A stretch of 64,000 nt of DNA from Roseiarcus sp963741405 (GTDB lineage Bacteria > Pseudomonadota > Alphaproteobacteria > Rhizobiales > Beijerinckiaceae), in the NCBI GenBank assembly GCA_963741405.1, contig CAVUHX010000037.1:372001-436000 (forward strand), read 5' to 3'. A program made the position numbers and the translations under genes. How positions within the stretch are numbered: position 1 is the stretch's first letter; the number at the start of each line of letters is the position of its first letter. Below, one piece after another: positions 52,480 through 61,666 of the stretch. Below the pieces are notes generated by a model. That model did not search any database and was not told the origin of the DNA. It worked only from the letters and a program-made list of their open reading frames with translations.

Positions 52480-53623
52480 ATGGGGCGGGATCTGATCGAT
52501 CGCTATCGGGAACGCTTGCACGGAGTGCTCTCCTGCTATGACCGGATTTTGGTGACGGGCACGCTGCCGCAGGTCTGCTACGCGGAGGGTATGACGGCAT
52601 TTCTGAAGGCGCGAGGGGTTCGGATATTCGACTACCCGCGCTTTGCCGAGCCGCTGCGCGATGCGATCCGAGGTCGCGCTCAGGAGTTGGCGACGTCGGC
52701 GGGGATTGCGATTGAGCACATTGCCAAGGCGCACATCCGCAAGGAAGAGGTCGTGGCCAAAGTGCTCGAGCGGCGCGGCGATCGTCCGGGATTGGTGCAT
52801 ATCATCTCGGCGATGGAGGCGTGCGACAGCTACAGACCCTGGCACGACAAGACGAGCGGGCAGACCTTCCTCAAGCCCGACAGCGGCAAGTGCCTGCACT
52901 ACTACTTTGATTTCATCGACGACGAAAGGTCGGCCTGTGTTACCTGCGCGTGCCGACCTGGTGTCCCTTCCGGCTGCAGTTCTATTGCAACGGACACGGC
53001 TGGCTGGCACGGCAGCTTGCCGCCGCCGGCATCGGCTTTACCCTTGCCGACAACGCCTTTCTGCGCATCGACGACTGGGAGCGGGCGCAAACCTTCGCCG
53101 ATGCGCTCGCGCCCAAACAACTGCATCGGGTTCTCGATCGCTTCGCCCAGCTGTGCTGTCCGGTCATGGACACCTTTGATCAGCGCTATCACTGGAGCCT
53201 GACGCAGGTGGAGTATGCCATCGACCTTGTGTTTCGCTCCGCCGCGACGCTCAAGCCGCTTTATGAACAGCTTTCCCGCCAAGCGGTGTTGTCGGTGAAG
53301 GCCGAGCACGTGGCGAGCTTTCTCGGCAAGAAGATCACGCCGCAGCTTGCCCAGGAAGTCGGCTCGCGTTTCGAGACCCCGCATCGAGGGCACTTGCATC
53401 AAGCATCGCCTCGGCAAAGCCCAGGTGAAGATGTACGACAAGTTCCATCTCGTGCTGCGCATCGAGACGACGGCCAATCACGCGCATGCGCAGGCTCGGC
53501 TTGATCAAGCGCGTCGCCGGCGCCTATCGCTCCTACCTGACCCGCCTCGGCCGCGCCGCGATCGCCGCAGCTTCCTCCATAACCGAGATGCGCATCATCC
53601 CGACTCTCGCAGCCGCACGCTGA
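52480..53623 (+). pseudogene. large conserved hypothetical protein, degraded
   Basis: The gene starts cleanly as MGRDLIDRYRERLHGVLSCY with LVTGTLPQVCYAEGM and YPRFAEPLRDAIRG. It changes frame near 52925 to RVPTWCPFRLQFYCNGHGWLAR and YHWSLTQVEYAIDLVFRS, and again near 53370 to RIEGTCIKHRLGKAQVKMYDKF. It then skips over 100 residues to a winged-helix-like end, GLIKRVAGAYRSYLTRLGRA, with the stop at 53623. I recognise the full protein as a conserved ~470-residue family of unknown function seen near mobile elements. With two frameshifts and an internal deletion it is dead. Confidence 0.6.
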
Positions 53624-54040
53624 CCCAATCTTCGCCATTTCAGTGAAGACTCAACTCGTAAGGGACTAAGGTCGGCACTACACGCGCAAATGCACCTTGT
53701 CCGCCCTCTAACTACTTGATCACACTCACGTCACCTCAAGCAAAAAACGACCCCCAAACTGCGCAAGTTGGGTTAACCCGCATCCAAGTAGACGCGGAGA
53801 TCGCGCAAACGCGTCAGGCAAAGCCGCGGAGCCGAGCGGATCTCGCAACCGGCAGCTGCGGGCCGCAGCATCCACTCCGGCGTCAACGTCAGCGTGCCGT
53901 CAGCGAGCGGATCGTCAGATGCACAACGCCGCCGTACACGACCCCTCGGCTGCTCGACACAACCGTCCTGCCGGCCAGAGGAAGGAAGGCGTAGCAGATC
54001 GTCTCTTCGCTCGCCAGAATCCCGGCGCCATGTCGCTGCC
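53624..54040. other. unassigned stretch between pseudogenes
   Basis: Neither strand gives a recognisable protein. A short frame on the minus strand (around 53773-53990) reads LTLTPEWMLRPAAAGCEI and LTRLRDLRVYLDAG, which has a protein-like composition but no family I can name. GGGTTAACCC near 53768 is a small palindrome. It may be debris of an IS21 element whose helper gene follows. Confidence 0.3.
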
Positions 54041-54523
54041 TCGACCGGTGGCGGAAAGAGCCACTTGAGCGCGGCGATCGGGCTCGCCCTCGTCGAGAAC
54101 GGATGGCGCGTCCTGTTCGCCCGCACCACTGATCTCGTCCAGCGCCTGAAGGCGGCGCGGCGCGAGTTGGCGCTCGAAGCCGCGATCGCCAAGCTCGACC
54201 GCTACGACCTGCTCATCCTCGACGACATCGCCTACGTCACCTAGGATCAGGCCGAGACCAGCGTCCTGTTCGAACTGATCGCCGCGCGCTACGAGCGGCG
54301 CTCGATGCTCATCACGTCCAATCAACCATTTGGCGAATGGGGACGGATTTTTCCCGATCAGGCGATAACGCTCGCCGCCATCGACCGCTTCATGCACCAC
54401 GCCACGATCCTCGAAATGAACGTCGAGAGCTATCGCAGAAAGGAGGCGCTCGACCGCAAGCGCAGCCGCAGCCGGCCACCCGCTCACGCAACGCCGAAGG
54501 AACTCGAACACGCGCCTGATTGA
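54041..54523 (+). pseudogene. IS21-family helper ATPase IstB, interrupted by a stop codon
   Basis: The frame matches IstB from the Walker A region (GGGKSHLSAAIGLALVENGW) through RYDLLILDDIAYVT (Walker B), then an in-frame TAG at 54241. It continues without shift as DQAETSVLFELIAARYERRS and ITSNQPFGEWGRIFPD to the normal end. IstB normally has Lys (AAG) at the TAG position, one base away, so this is a single nonsense substitution. The N-terminal ~95 residues are missing and no istA is present. IstB assists the IstA transposase by activating target capture. Confidence 0.78.
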
Positions 54524-54565
54524 CGCGCTCTTGGCATCCTGTTTGTCGGTGCGCGTCAATCAGGC
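54514..54565. repeat. 14-base inverted repeat at the end of istB
   Basis: GCCTGATTGACGCG at 54514-54527 is repeated in reverse complement, CGCGTCAATCAGGC, at 54552-54565 with a 24-base loop. The left arm covers the istB stop codon. It could be a transcription terminator without T-tract, or two IS ends meeting head to head. It is not explained by neighbouring coding frames. Confidence 0.5.
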
Positions 54566-54823
54566 CTTGTCAACCACAATCCCCGATCAAATCTGGGCGC
54601 GCGCCTTGGCGTGACCGATTTTGCGGTCTCGAGGGGCTGGCAAGGTCACGGCGTCGAGTTTTCGGTCACCTCCTCTGCTTCGTCTTCGTGCGCCGCGAGT
54701 CCTGCAACGACCGGGTGCAACTTGCGCGAGTTGGGCCGCTTTCGCGCGGACGCGGTTTATCATGGCTGCTGCAGGCGGCGGCCGCGGACGCGCGGTTTCG
54801 GATGGGGAGCGAGTGGTTTTGCG

Positions 54824-55835
54824 TCATCCGGCCGGTCCATGCGCGAGCGCGCGGATCCTCGCGCGCGCGTTGAGGATCGTCGCCAGCGCCTCGGCTCCGC
54901 CGCCCAGCCGAACGATCACCTGGCGAGCGTGGCTGACCACGCGCCCAGGCAGGCCGGTCACATGGAAACGCAGAGCCTTCATGCGTTTGCTCGCCCAGCC
55001 CTCGCCCAGCGCCAGGCGCTTCATCGCCGCGTTCAGGTTGAACGCCAGGATCGACAGGGCCCACCAGGTCCGCGTTGGCCCCGAACAAGCCCGAAGGCAT
55101 CTGCCCTCCGGCCAAGTCGGACTTCAACCCCGAATGGACCTCCTCGCTCTTGCCGCAGCGTTCGCGCAACCACCCGATCACGCCGTCGCCCGGACCCTGG
55201 CGGTTGGTCACGACGCCGAACAGTTTGGGGAGTCCCTTGCGGCCGAAGCCTCCTGTCGGGAACGGCAGTTTCTCCTCGCCGCCCAGCGCCAATAGGCGCA
55301 GCGGCTCGCGGATCGCCAGAAAACGATAATCGGCGCGCTTGCCGCTGTCTCCGGCCCAATTGGGCGCGTAGGCCACCTCGGCCCATTCCTGATCGGTCGC
55401 GTAAGACTTGTCCCCCACCCGGCGGATCAGCGGGCGCCACTCGCTTTCCGCCGTCGCCAGCACGGCCGTGCGAAACGCTTCGGTCACGTCGGCGCCGACC
55501 GCGAACTCGATCACGCCGAAGCGCGGGTCCTTGCCCTCGCCGCAGTACAGCAACAATTCCTCTTGATAACCCGCCGTGTCCGAGCGCAGCGAGACTGTCT
55601 TCACGCTGTCGGGCAAATGGGGCAGGCAGTCCTTCAGGACACGCAATTGTTCGTGTCCAGCCGGAACGTTGCCATCGCGAAACTCCCAATAGAGCATCGC
55701 GCCCTGTTCAGACCACCAGCAATTCAGCGGCTGATAGGCCTTGAACTTCTTGTAGCAGAACAGCGCGTCGCGCTTGTGCGTCTCGATCAGCGTGGCGTCC
55801 ATGTCCAGCGTCGCCGTCGTCGCCTGCGCATGCTC
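54824..55835 (-). pseudogene. IS1380-family transposase, C-terminal two thirds
   Basis: The frame from about 55835 gives ATLDMDATLIETHKRDALFC, YQPLNCWWSEQGAMLYWEFR, TVSLRSDTAGYQEELLLYC, FLAIREPLRLLALGG and CGKSEEVHSGLKSDLAGG. These are the catalytic core motifs of IS1380 (DMDAT, RSDTAGY). Near 55066 one extra C shifts the frame; the true end, MKRLALGEGWASKRMKALRF to LARARIRALAH-like, continues in another frame to a stop at 54824. The N-terminal third is 6.4 kb away at 62212-62710, separated by an IS3 element. Joining them over the 5-base duplication keeps the reading frame. Confidence 0.85.
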
Positions 55836-56062
55836 TTGCGGAACGTGTCAACGACAATGAGACGCCTGGGTTGGTAATTTCAGACCTCCTGACATAGCCG
55901 ATTTCGAGGACTGAAATCTCTGGCCTTTCGGCTGCCCACGGCTGTGCGAGGTGCGGACCAATACGTGTCCGGTTTTTCTGATGCTCACGGCGCATCCCCC
56001 TGAAACAATGAGGTTTCACGGCGGCCCTTGCGGACCCAAACTTGTCCGCTGTAGCTCGGGGC

Positions 56063-58112
56063 ATGAGTACCCAACAAGCCTTGGCGCTGCCATTTCCGGC
56101 GGCGTCGAATACCGTGGTGATCAATGCGCGCTGCAGCTTGCGGATCGAAGCGGATCAGCGCGTGATCGTTGTGGGTGGACTGCCGGTGCATCACTATCGC
56201 GCCGAGGATGCGGTCGCCGAGGCCTATGCGATGGTGTTCCTGGTGGAGTCGGGGTTCGCCCAGCAAACGGACGTGGCGCGGGCGTTTGATCGATCGGTGC
56301 GCACCGTGCGGCGCCACCAAGCGCGCTATGTGCAGGGCGGGATGGCGGCGCTCGGTCGCGAGGAAGGCTGGCGTCGCGGTCGGCGACGGATCTCCGGGCA
56401 ACGTCTACGCAGCATCGAGCTGCTGAAAAGCCAGGGGATGAGCAACCGGGCGGTCGCGCACCGGCTGGGGGGTGAGCGAGAAGGCGATTCGCAAGCTGGT
56501 CGGACCTTCGACGCCCGCCGAGAGCGCACAGCTTGCGTTCGCCGGGATGACGACCGCAGCGGCGGGGGCGCCGCCGGCGGCGGGCGTGCCGTCTGCGAAG
56601 TCGACCGACGATGATGAGGATGGCTCCGCGCCATCAGTGAAGGACGGCGCTGGCGATCCAATCAGCGCGGCTGAGGACGACGCCGAACCGGCGCCGATGA
56701 GCCTCGACCGCGACGCGAGCGATCGCAGCTTCGATCGGCAACTCGCCCATCTGGGGCTGCTCGATGATGCCGCACCGCTCTTTCGCGAGGGGGCCTCGGT
56801 TCCCGGTGTCGGCGTCCTGCTCGCTCTCCCGTGCCTGGTCGAGAGCGGGTTGTTTCGGATCAGCCGCAAGCTCTACGGTGAGATCGGTCCGGCCTTCTAT
56901 GGCCTGCGCACGACCTTGCTGACGCTCCTGCTCATGGCGCTGCTGCGCATCAAGCGGCCCGAGCATCTCAAGGAACGCGACCCGGCCGCGTTCGGCAGGC
57001 TCCTCGGGCTCGACCGCGCGCCGGAGGTGAAGACGCTGCGGCGCCGGCTCACCCGCCTCGCGGCACACCATTGCGCCGAGCAGCTGGGCGCGGAGCTTGC
57101 GCGTCTGCGTGTCGATCAGCGCGGACATCTCATGGGGTTCTTGTACATCGACGGCCATGTGCGCGCCTATCACGGCCAACGCGCCATCGCATCAAAGGCT
57201 TACGTGGCGCGCCGCCATCTGGCCATGCCCGCCAGCACCGACGACTGGATCAACGACCGCTCCGGCGACCCGTTGCTGGTGGTGACCGGGGAGGTCGACG
57301 TGGCGTTGACGAAGGCCTTGCCCCGGCTGCTTCGCGAAGTGCGCGACCTGGTCGGCGAGCGACGGGTCACCATCGTCTTCGACCGCGGCGGCTGGAGCCC
57401 GAAGTTGTTCGATATGATGATCAAGGGCGGCTTCGACTTGCTGACCTATCGCAAGGGCCGGCGCCGTCGCATCAATGAGCGGCGGTTCATCGCCCGTCAC
57501 GCCGAGCTCGACGGATGCCGGGTGGACTATCTTCTGCACGACCAGCCCGTGCGCTTCCTCAAAGGTAAGCTGCGCCTACGGCAAGTCACGCGCTTGTGCG
57601 ACGACGGCCATCAGACGCAGGTAATCACCAGTCGATGGGACCTGCGCGACATCGAGGTCGCCTACCGCATGTTCGAGCGCTGGCGACAGGAGAACTTCTT
57701 CAAGTACATGCGGGAAGAGTTCCTGCTTGATGCACTCGTCGATTACCGGATCGAGCCGGAGGACCCGACCCGCTCCATCCCCAATCCCGAGCGCCGTGCT
57801 TTGGATAAGGAGGTCCGTGCGGCGCGCGCCGATCTCGCCAAGCTCGAACGCGAATACGGCGCCGCCGCCGCGGACAACGCCGAGCAGCACCGGCCGACCA
57901 TGCGGGGGTTCAAGATCGCTCATGGCACGCTCGGCAAACGGCTGCGCACGGCCCGCGCTCGCGTCGCCCGGCTCTTCGAGCAGCGCCGCGATGTTGCTAA
58001 GCGCGTCGAGGTCCGAGACCTCAGCGAGCGGGCCGTGGTCAAGCTCGCCACCGAGCGCAAGCACCTGACCGACATCATCAAGATGGTCGCCTATCAGGCC
58101 GAGAGCGATCTA
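56063..58112 (+). pseudogene. large putative transposase, N-terminal part (split by IS5 and IS630)
   Basis: The first frame reads LPFPAASNTVVINARCSLRI and a helix-turn-helix region QQTDVARAFDRSVRTVRRHQ to NRAVAHRLG. A run of six G at 56465-56470 breaks it; five would join it to VSEKAIRKLVGPSTPAESAQ. The second frame contains a DDE-like core: LMGFLYIDGHVRAYHG, VTIVFDRGGWSPKLFDMM and YRMFERWRQENFFKYMREEF. Then a coiled-coil KLEREYGAAAADNAEQ follows. At codon cta (58110-58112) an IS5 element interrupts it; the C-terminus continues at 60290. The family is known only as a putative transposase with DNA-binding N-terminus. Confidence 0.7.
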
Positions 58113-59007
58113 GGGCCTGTCTTCAGTTGACGTGAGAACGGAGTGGAATCGGACGCAGAACGTTTGGTGTTTTGGATACGCAAGGGATTCCCGAATCAGC
58201 AAATGTCTGACTCGTGAGCGGTCGGCCCGAGGAGGGGCCGACCGATGCGACGATATGCACTGCGCGACGACCAATGGGATCGGATCAAAGACATTCTGCC
58301 GGGCCGTGAAGGCCATGTGGGCGGCACGGCGGCGGACAATCGTCTGTTCGTCGAAGCCGTTCTCTTCAGGTTTCGCGCCGGCGTCCCGTGGCGCGATCTG
58401 CCCGAGCGCTTTGACGACTGGAAGATCGTCTATCAGCGTTTCAACCGATGGGCCAAGAGCGGCGTTTTCGAGCGGGTTTTCAGGCTCTTGGCCAGCGATC
58501 ACGACAACGAATACATGATGATCGACGCCACCATCGTGCGCGCTCACCAGCATAGCGCCGGCGCCAAAAAAAAAGACGGTGCGCAAGCCATCGGCCGATC
58601 CCGCGGCGGATTGACCACCAAGATACACGCGCTCGTCGATGCCCTCGGCAATCCTGTCGAGGTGATGCTCAGCCCGGGCCAGGATCACGATCTGACTTGC
58701 GCTGAATCTCTCATCGAAGCCGTCGATCCCGGCGCTCTGATCGCCGACAAGGCCTTCGACGCCGACCCCTTCATCGGCGCCCTCAACGCACGAGCGATCA
58801 CGCCAGTCATCCCATCCAAATCCAACCGAAAGACCCCGCGCCCGTGCGACTTCGCCCTCTACTGCGAACGCAATCTCATTGAGCGTTTCTTCAACAAGCT
58901 CAAGCATTTCCGGGCCATCGCCACGCGTTACGACAAGCTCGCCAAGATTTTCCTCGCCGGCGTTCAACTCGCCTGTGCCGCCAGCCTCCTCAACTGAAGA
59001 CAGGCCC
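58113..59007 (+). mobile_element. IS5-family insertion sequence, copy 2
   Basis: This 895-base element matches copy 1 at 51515 in length and ends (GGGCCTGTCTTCAGTTGA and its inverse), with TA at 58111-58112 and 59008-59009. It is inserted in the large transposase gene. Its right TA is also the left TA of the IS630 element, so the two lie back to back. Confidence 0.92.
58245..58997 (+). CDS. IS5-family transposase (copy 2)
   Basis: This 250-residue intact DDE transposase differs from copy 1 by scattered substitutions (for example ERFDDWK for ERFGGWK, ARAITPVIPSK for DRAVVPVIPSK, and ACAASLLN for VCAAILIN at the end). The catalytic set is MMIDATIV (Asp), LIADKAFDAD (Asp) and CERNLIERFFNKLKHF (Glu). 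The central A-run is nine A here, longer than in copy 1, a site prone to slippage. The changes suggest separate arrivals or an old duplication rather than a very recent jump between these two sites. Confidence 0.92.
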   Translation: MRRYALRDDQWDRIKDILPGREGHVGGTAADNRLFVEAVLFRFRAGVPWRDLPERFDDWKIVYQRFNRWAKSGVFERVFRLLASDHDNEYMMIDATIVRAHQHSAGAKKKDGAQAIGRSRGGLTTKIHALVDALGNPVEVMLSPGQDHDLTCAESLIEAVDPGALIADKAFDADPFIGALNARAITPVIPSKSNRKTPRPCDFALYCERNLIERFFNKLKHFRAIATRYDKLAKIFLAGVQLACAASLLN

Positions 59008-59009
59008 TA

Positions 59010-60287
59010 GTTCATCGATTTTGAGATTCGAATCATATCAGGCTGCCTGGTCGAGCTTATAGGACCAAGAGTGGACGACGGGGTGTCGATTGAACTGATC
59101 CATGGCGGCCATGATGCGGTCCTTGAGTTCCTGTTTGGATGCGACGCGGATGTGGCGCAGCACCGAGCGGGCGAGCTTGGAGAAGAAACCCTCGACGAGA
59201 TTGAGCCAGGAGCCATGCTTGGGGGTGAAGACAAAGGTGAAGCGGCCTTCCGGTTGAGCGGCGAGCCAAGCCTTGGTCTCCTTGGAGATGTGCGCCGAAT
59301 GATTGTCGAGGATCAGCTTGATCGCCGTATGGCTCGGATAGGCGGCGTCGAGGAGCTGGAGGAATTCAATGAATTCGCGGCTGCGGTGGCGGTCCTTGAC
59401 GAGAGCGTGGACCTGGCCGGTGAGCAGATCAATGCCGGCCAGCAAGCTGACCGTGCCGTGGCGCTTGTACTCGTAGTCGCGCGCGAAGGTCGCATGTCTG
59501 CCGGGCTCGGGCGGCAGGTCCGGGGCCGTCGTGGCGATTGCCTGAATGCCGGGCTTTTCATCGTAGGAGACAATCGCCACCGCATCGCTCGGCTTTTGCT
59601 TCGCGGCGGCCGCGCTCTCCCGAATAAGCTTCACCTCGCCATAGACGCACAGAACCTCCGCCATCTTCTGCTTGAACTCCGGATCGCGGCGTTCCAGGTA
59701 ATAGCGGACCTTGTGCGGCTTGATCTCCTGCTCGTTGAGGATATTGCACACCGTCCCCTGAGCCAACTTGGCAAGGCAAGCGTGGCCCTCCGCCGGCCCA
59801 TGCTCACGCGCATGGCAGGCGAGAAGCCGCGTTGTCCACAATTCGTGGGGATAGCCGAGGTCCTTGGCCTTGCGGCAGGCGAGGTCGACAACCCATGCCT
59901 TGGCCTCGGCGGTGATCGTCGCCTCCCTGCCGGGCCGCGGTCGATCGTCGAGCGCCGCCATCGGGCCATAGACCAACGCCCGCTCGACACAGCGCTGGAC
60001 GGTCTGATGGTGCGCGCCCAAGGCTCGCCCCACCGCAAAAAACGATCCGTCTTCCCGGTAGGCCAGCAGCATCCGCGCTCGATCAACCCGGCTCGCCGAT
60101 TCCGTTCGCGAGCGGGCAATCGCGCCCAACGCCGCCACATCCTCCTCGCCAATCGCCAATTCAATCGCCCGCCGTCGACCCGCCATCACCTCACACCTCG
60201 CTTCCGAATCAAAGCAGCAAGGCTACAAACCACGTCAGGAAAAATGAATCCCGCGCGCATATGATTGGTTTCAACGATTCGATGAAC
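59010..60287 (-). mobile_element. IS630-family insertion sequence
   Basis: This 1278-base element has imperfect inverted ends of about 30 bases (GTTCATCGATTTTGAG on the left; GTTCATCGAATCGTTG read from the right, both ending near AATCATAT), and TA on both sides (59008-59009, 60288-60289). It carries one intact transposase gene on the minus strand. It inserted in, or provided, the TA shared with the IS5 copy. Confidence 0.9.
59038..60189 (-). CDS. IS630-family transposase
   Basis: This 383-residue DDE transposase of the IS630/Tc1-mariner superfamily has an N-terminal helix-turn-helix region with SASRVDRARMLLAYREDG and FAVGRALGAHHQTVQRCV. The catalytic core has Asp in AIVSYDEKPGIQAI, Asp in KLILDNHSAHISKETK and Glu in PKHGSWLNLVEGFFSKLAR. 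Full-length, no frameshift. A downstream C-terminus with QFNRHPVVHSWSYKL is typical. The ATG at 60189 lies within 100 bases of the element's right end. Confidence 0.92.
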   Translation of the reverse strand: MMAGRRRAIELAIGEEDVAALGAIARSRTESASRVDRARMLLAYREDGSFFAVGRALGAHHQTVQRCVERALVYGPMAALDDRPRPGREATITAEAKAWVVDLACRKAKDLGYPHELWTTRLLACHAREHGPAEGHACLAKLAQGTVCNILNEQEIKPHKVRYYLERRDPEFKQKMAEVLCVYGEVKLIRESAAAAKQKPSDAVAIVSYDEKPGIQAIATTAPDLPPEPGRHATFARDYEYKRHGTVSLLAGIDLLTGQVHALVKDRHRSREFIEFLQLLDAAYPSHTAIKLILDNHSAHISKETKAWLAAQPEGRFTFVFTPKHGSWLNLVEGFFSKLARSVLRHIRVASKQELKDRIMAAMDQFNRHPVVHSWSYKLDQAA

Positions 60288-60289
60288 TA

Positions 60290-60604
60290 GTAACGCTACT
60301 GCGACCTCACTACGCCCGTGCCGATCAAGAGGGGCGAACCCTGCTCCATGAGCTGTTCGCCGCGACAGGCGACATCCGCGTCTCCGATAGCGAGTTGCAT
60401 ATCACCTTGGCTCCGCTCAGCTCGCCGCATCGAACCCACGCCGCCCAGGCCCTCTGTGAGATGCTCGACCAAACCGCGACAATCTTCCCCGGCTCGCGCC
60501 TGCGGATTCGCTTCTCAGTGTGTCCGCCGCCCCGTATCGGGCTTGCCTTTCCCGGCTCGCCGATCGAGCGTAGCACCGTCACGGCTGTTCCGCAGGCTCC
60601 CTGA
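60290..60604 (+). pseudogene. large putative transposase, C-terminal part
   Basis: This is the last 104 codons of the gene interrupted at 58112. After removal of IS5 and IS630 with one TA left, the codons run ...GAG AGC GAT CTA GTA ACG CTA... and encode ESDLVTLLRPHYARADQE, then TLLHELFAATGDIRV and LHITLAPLSSPHRTHAAQAL to a TGA at 60602-60604. No stop or shift occurs across the join, so the insertion events are recent enough to leave the host gene intact otherwise (apart from the G-run). Confidence 0.75.
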
Positions 60605-60655
60605 CCGACGCCAAAACCGGACATTTTGCGCTACGCTAGGTCAGGAGGTCTGAAT

Positions 60656-61666
60656 TTAGGCTTGGATTTTAGGCTTGATTTGGGGCGGATTGATCCAGAC
60701 GGCGGTTGGCTTGTCGGGGGGCGAGGGGATGTTTTTCACGAATCGGTTCGGGTTGGCGAGAAAGGCGTTTTCGAGGGTCTGCTTTCGGGCGTCGTAGATT
60801 TCGTCGGCTTGTCCGTAGTGGACTTGGTTTGGCGTCATCAGGCCGATACCGAGATGGTGGTGTTCGGCGTTGTACCATTGGAAGAACCTGCGGCAGAACG
60901 CTTTGGCGTCCTGGATGGAGCCGAAGCGTTCCGGGAACTGAGGCTGATATTTGCAGGTTTTGAAGAGGCTTTCCGAGAAGGGATTGTCGTTGGATGTGTA
61001 GGGCCGGCTATGGGACTTGGTGACGCCCAGGTCGGCGAGCAACAGGGCGGTGGCCTTGGCTTTCATGGAGGGTCCGCGGTCGGCGTGCAGGGTGAGCTGG
61101 CCGGGCAAGACGCCGTGCTTGGCGGCGGCGTCCTCGAACAGCGGTTTGAACAAGGTGGCGCTTTCGGCGTCGGCGACGAGCCAGGCCACGACCCTCCGGC
61201 TGAAGATGTCGATGATCGCATAGAGATAGAAGTAGGTCCATTTGGCCGGTCCCATCAGCTTGGTTATGTCCCATGACCAGACCCGGTTGGGGCCCTCGGC
61301 GATGAGTTCCGGCTTTTTGTAGACGGGGTGGCGCAGCTGTTGGCGACGCTCCTTCACCTCGCCGTTCTCGTGAAGGATGCGATACATGGTCCGGATCGAG
61401 CAATGATAGAGGCCTTGGTCCAGCAACTCGGCGTAGACTTCGGCCGGGGGTTGGTCGACGAACCGAGGTTCGCGCAACAGATCGAGGACGGCCTGACGCT
61501 CGGAAACGGCCAGCGCCCCGGCGGGACGAGGGCGCGGACGAAACGGCGCGGGAGGGCGCCGGGCTGTCGCAGTCCGGCGATGGAAGCTGGCGCGCGACAG
61601 GCCCAGCGCCGCGCAGGCCGCGCCGATCAGCCCGCCGCCGGGCGGCAGGGCCGCCACGGCGTCCAT
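60656..61666 (-). CDS. IS3-family transposase OrfB
   Basis: This 336-residue integrase-like transposase has the HTH_21-like segment AVLDLLREPRFVDQPPAEVY with IRTMYRILHENGEVKERR. The rve catalytic core has Asp in RVWSWDITKLMGPAKW, Asp in TLHADRGPSMKAKA and Glu in TSNDNPFSESLFKTCKY. The ATG overlaps the OrfA stop by one base (TGATG). A run of eight A upstream of the junction (61714-61721) is the usual -1 frameshift site giving an OrfAB fusion. All catalytic residues are kept, although the element's 3' non-coding end has been split by another element. Confidence 0.9.
   Translation of the reverse strand: MDAVAALPPGGGLIGAACAALGLSRASFHRRTATARRPPAPFRPRPRPAGALAVSERQAVLDLLREPRFVDQPPAEVYAELLDQGLYHCSIRTMYRILHENGEVKERRQQLRHPVYKKPELIAEGPNRVWSWDITKLMGPAKWTYFYLYAIIDIFSRRVVAWLVADAESATLFKPLFEDAAAKHGVLPGQLTLHADRGPSMKAKATALLLADLGVTKSHSRPYTSNDNPFSESLFKTCKYQPQFPERFGSIQDAKAFCRRFFQWYNAEHHHLGIGLMTPNQVHYGQADEIYDARKQTLENAFLANPNRFVKNIPSPPDKPTAVWINPPQIKPKIQA

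Larger units (their letters stand above)
55966..60623 (+). mobile_element. ~2.5 kb element with TGTCCGGTTTT ends, carrying two nested ISs
   Basis: TGTCCGGTTTT at 55966 and its reverse complement AAAACCGGACA ending at 60623 bracket a large transposase-like gene. Subtracting the nested IS5 (897 with its TA) and IS630 (1280 with its TA) leaves about 2481 bases. It sits in the loop of an IS3 inverted repeat. No target duplication is obvious at its ends, so the limits rest on the inverted repeat and gene content alone. Confidence 0.6.
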
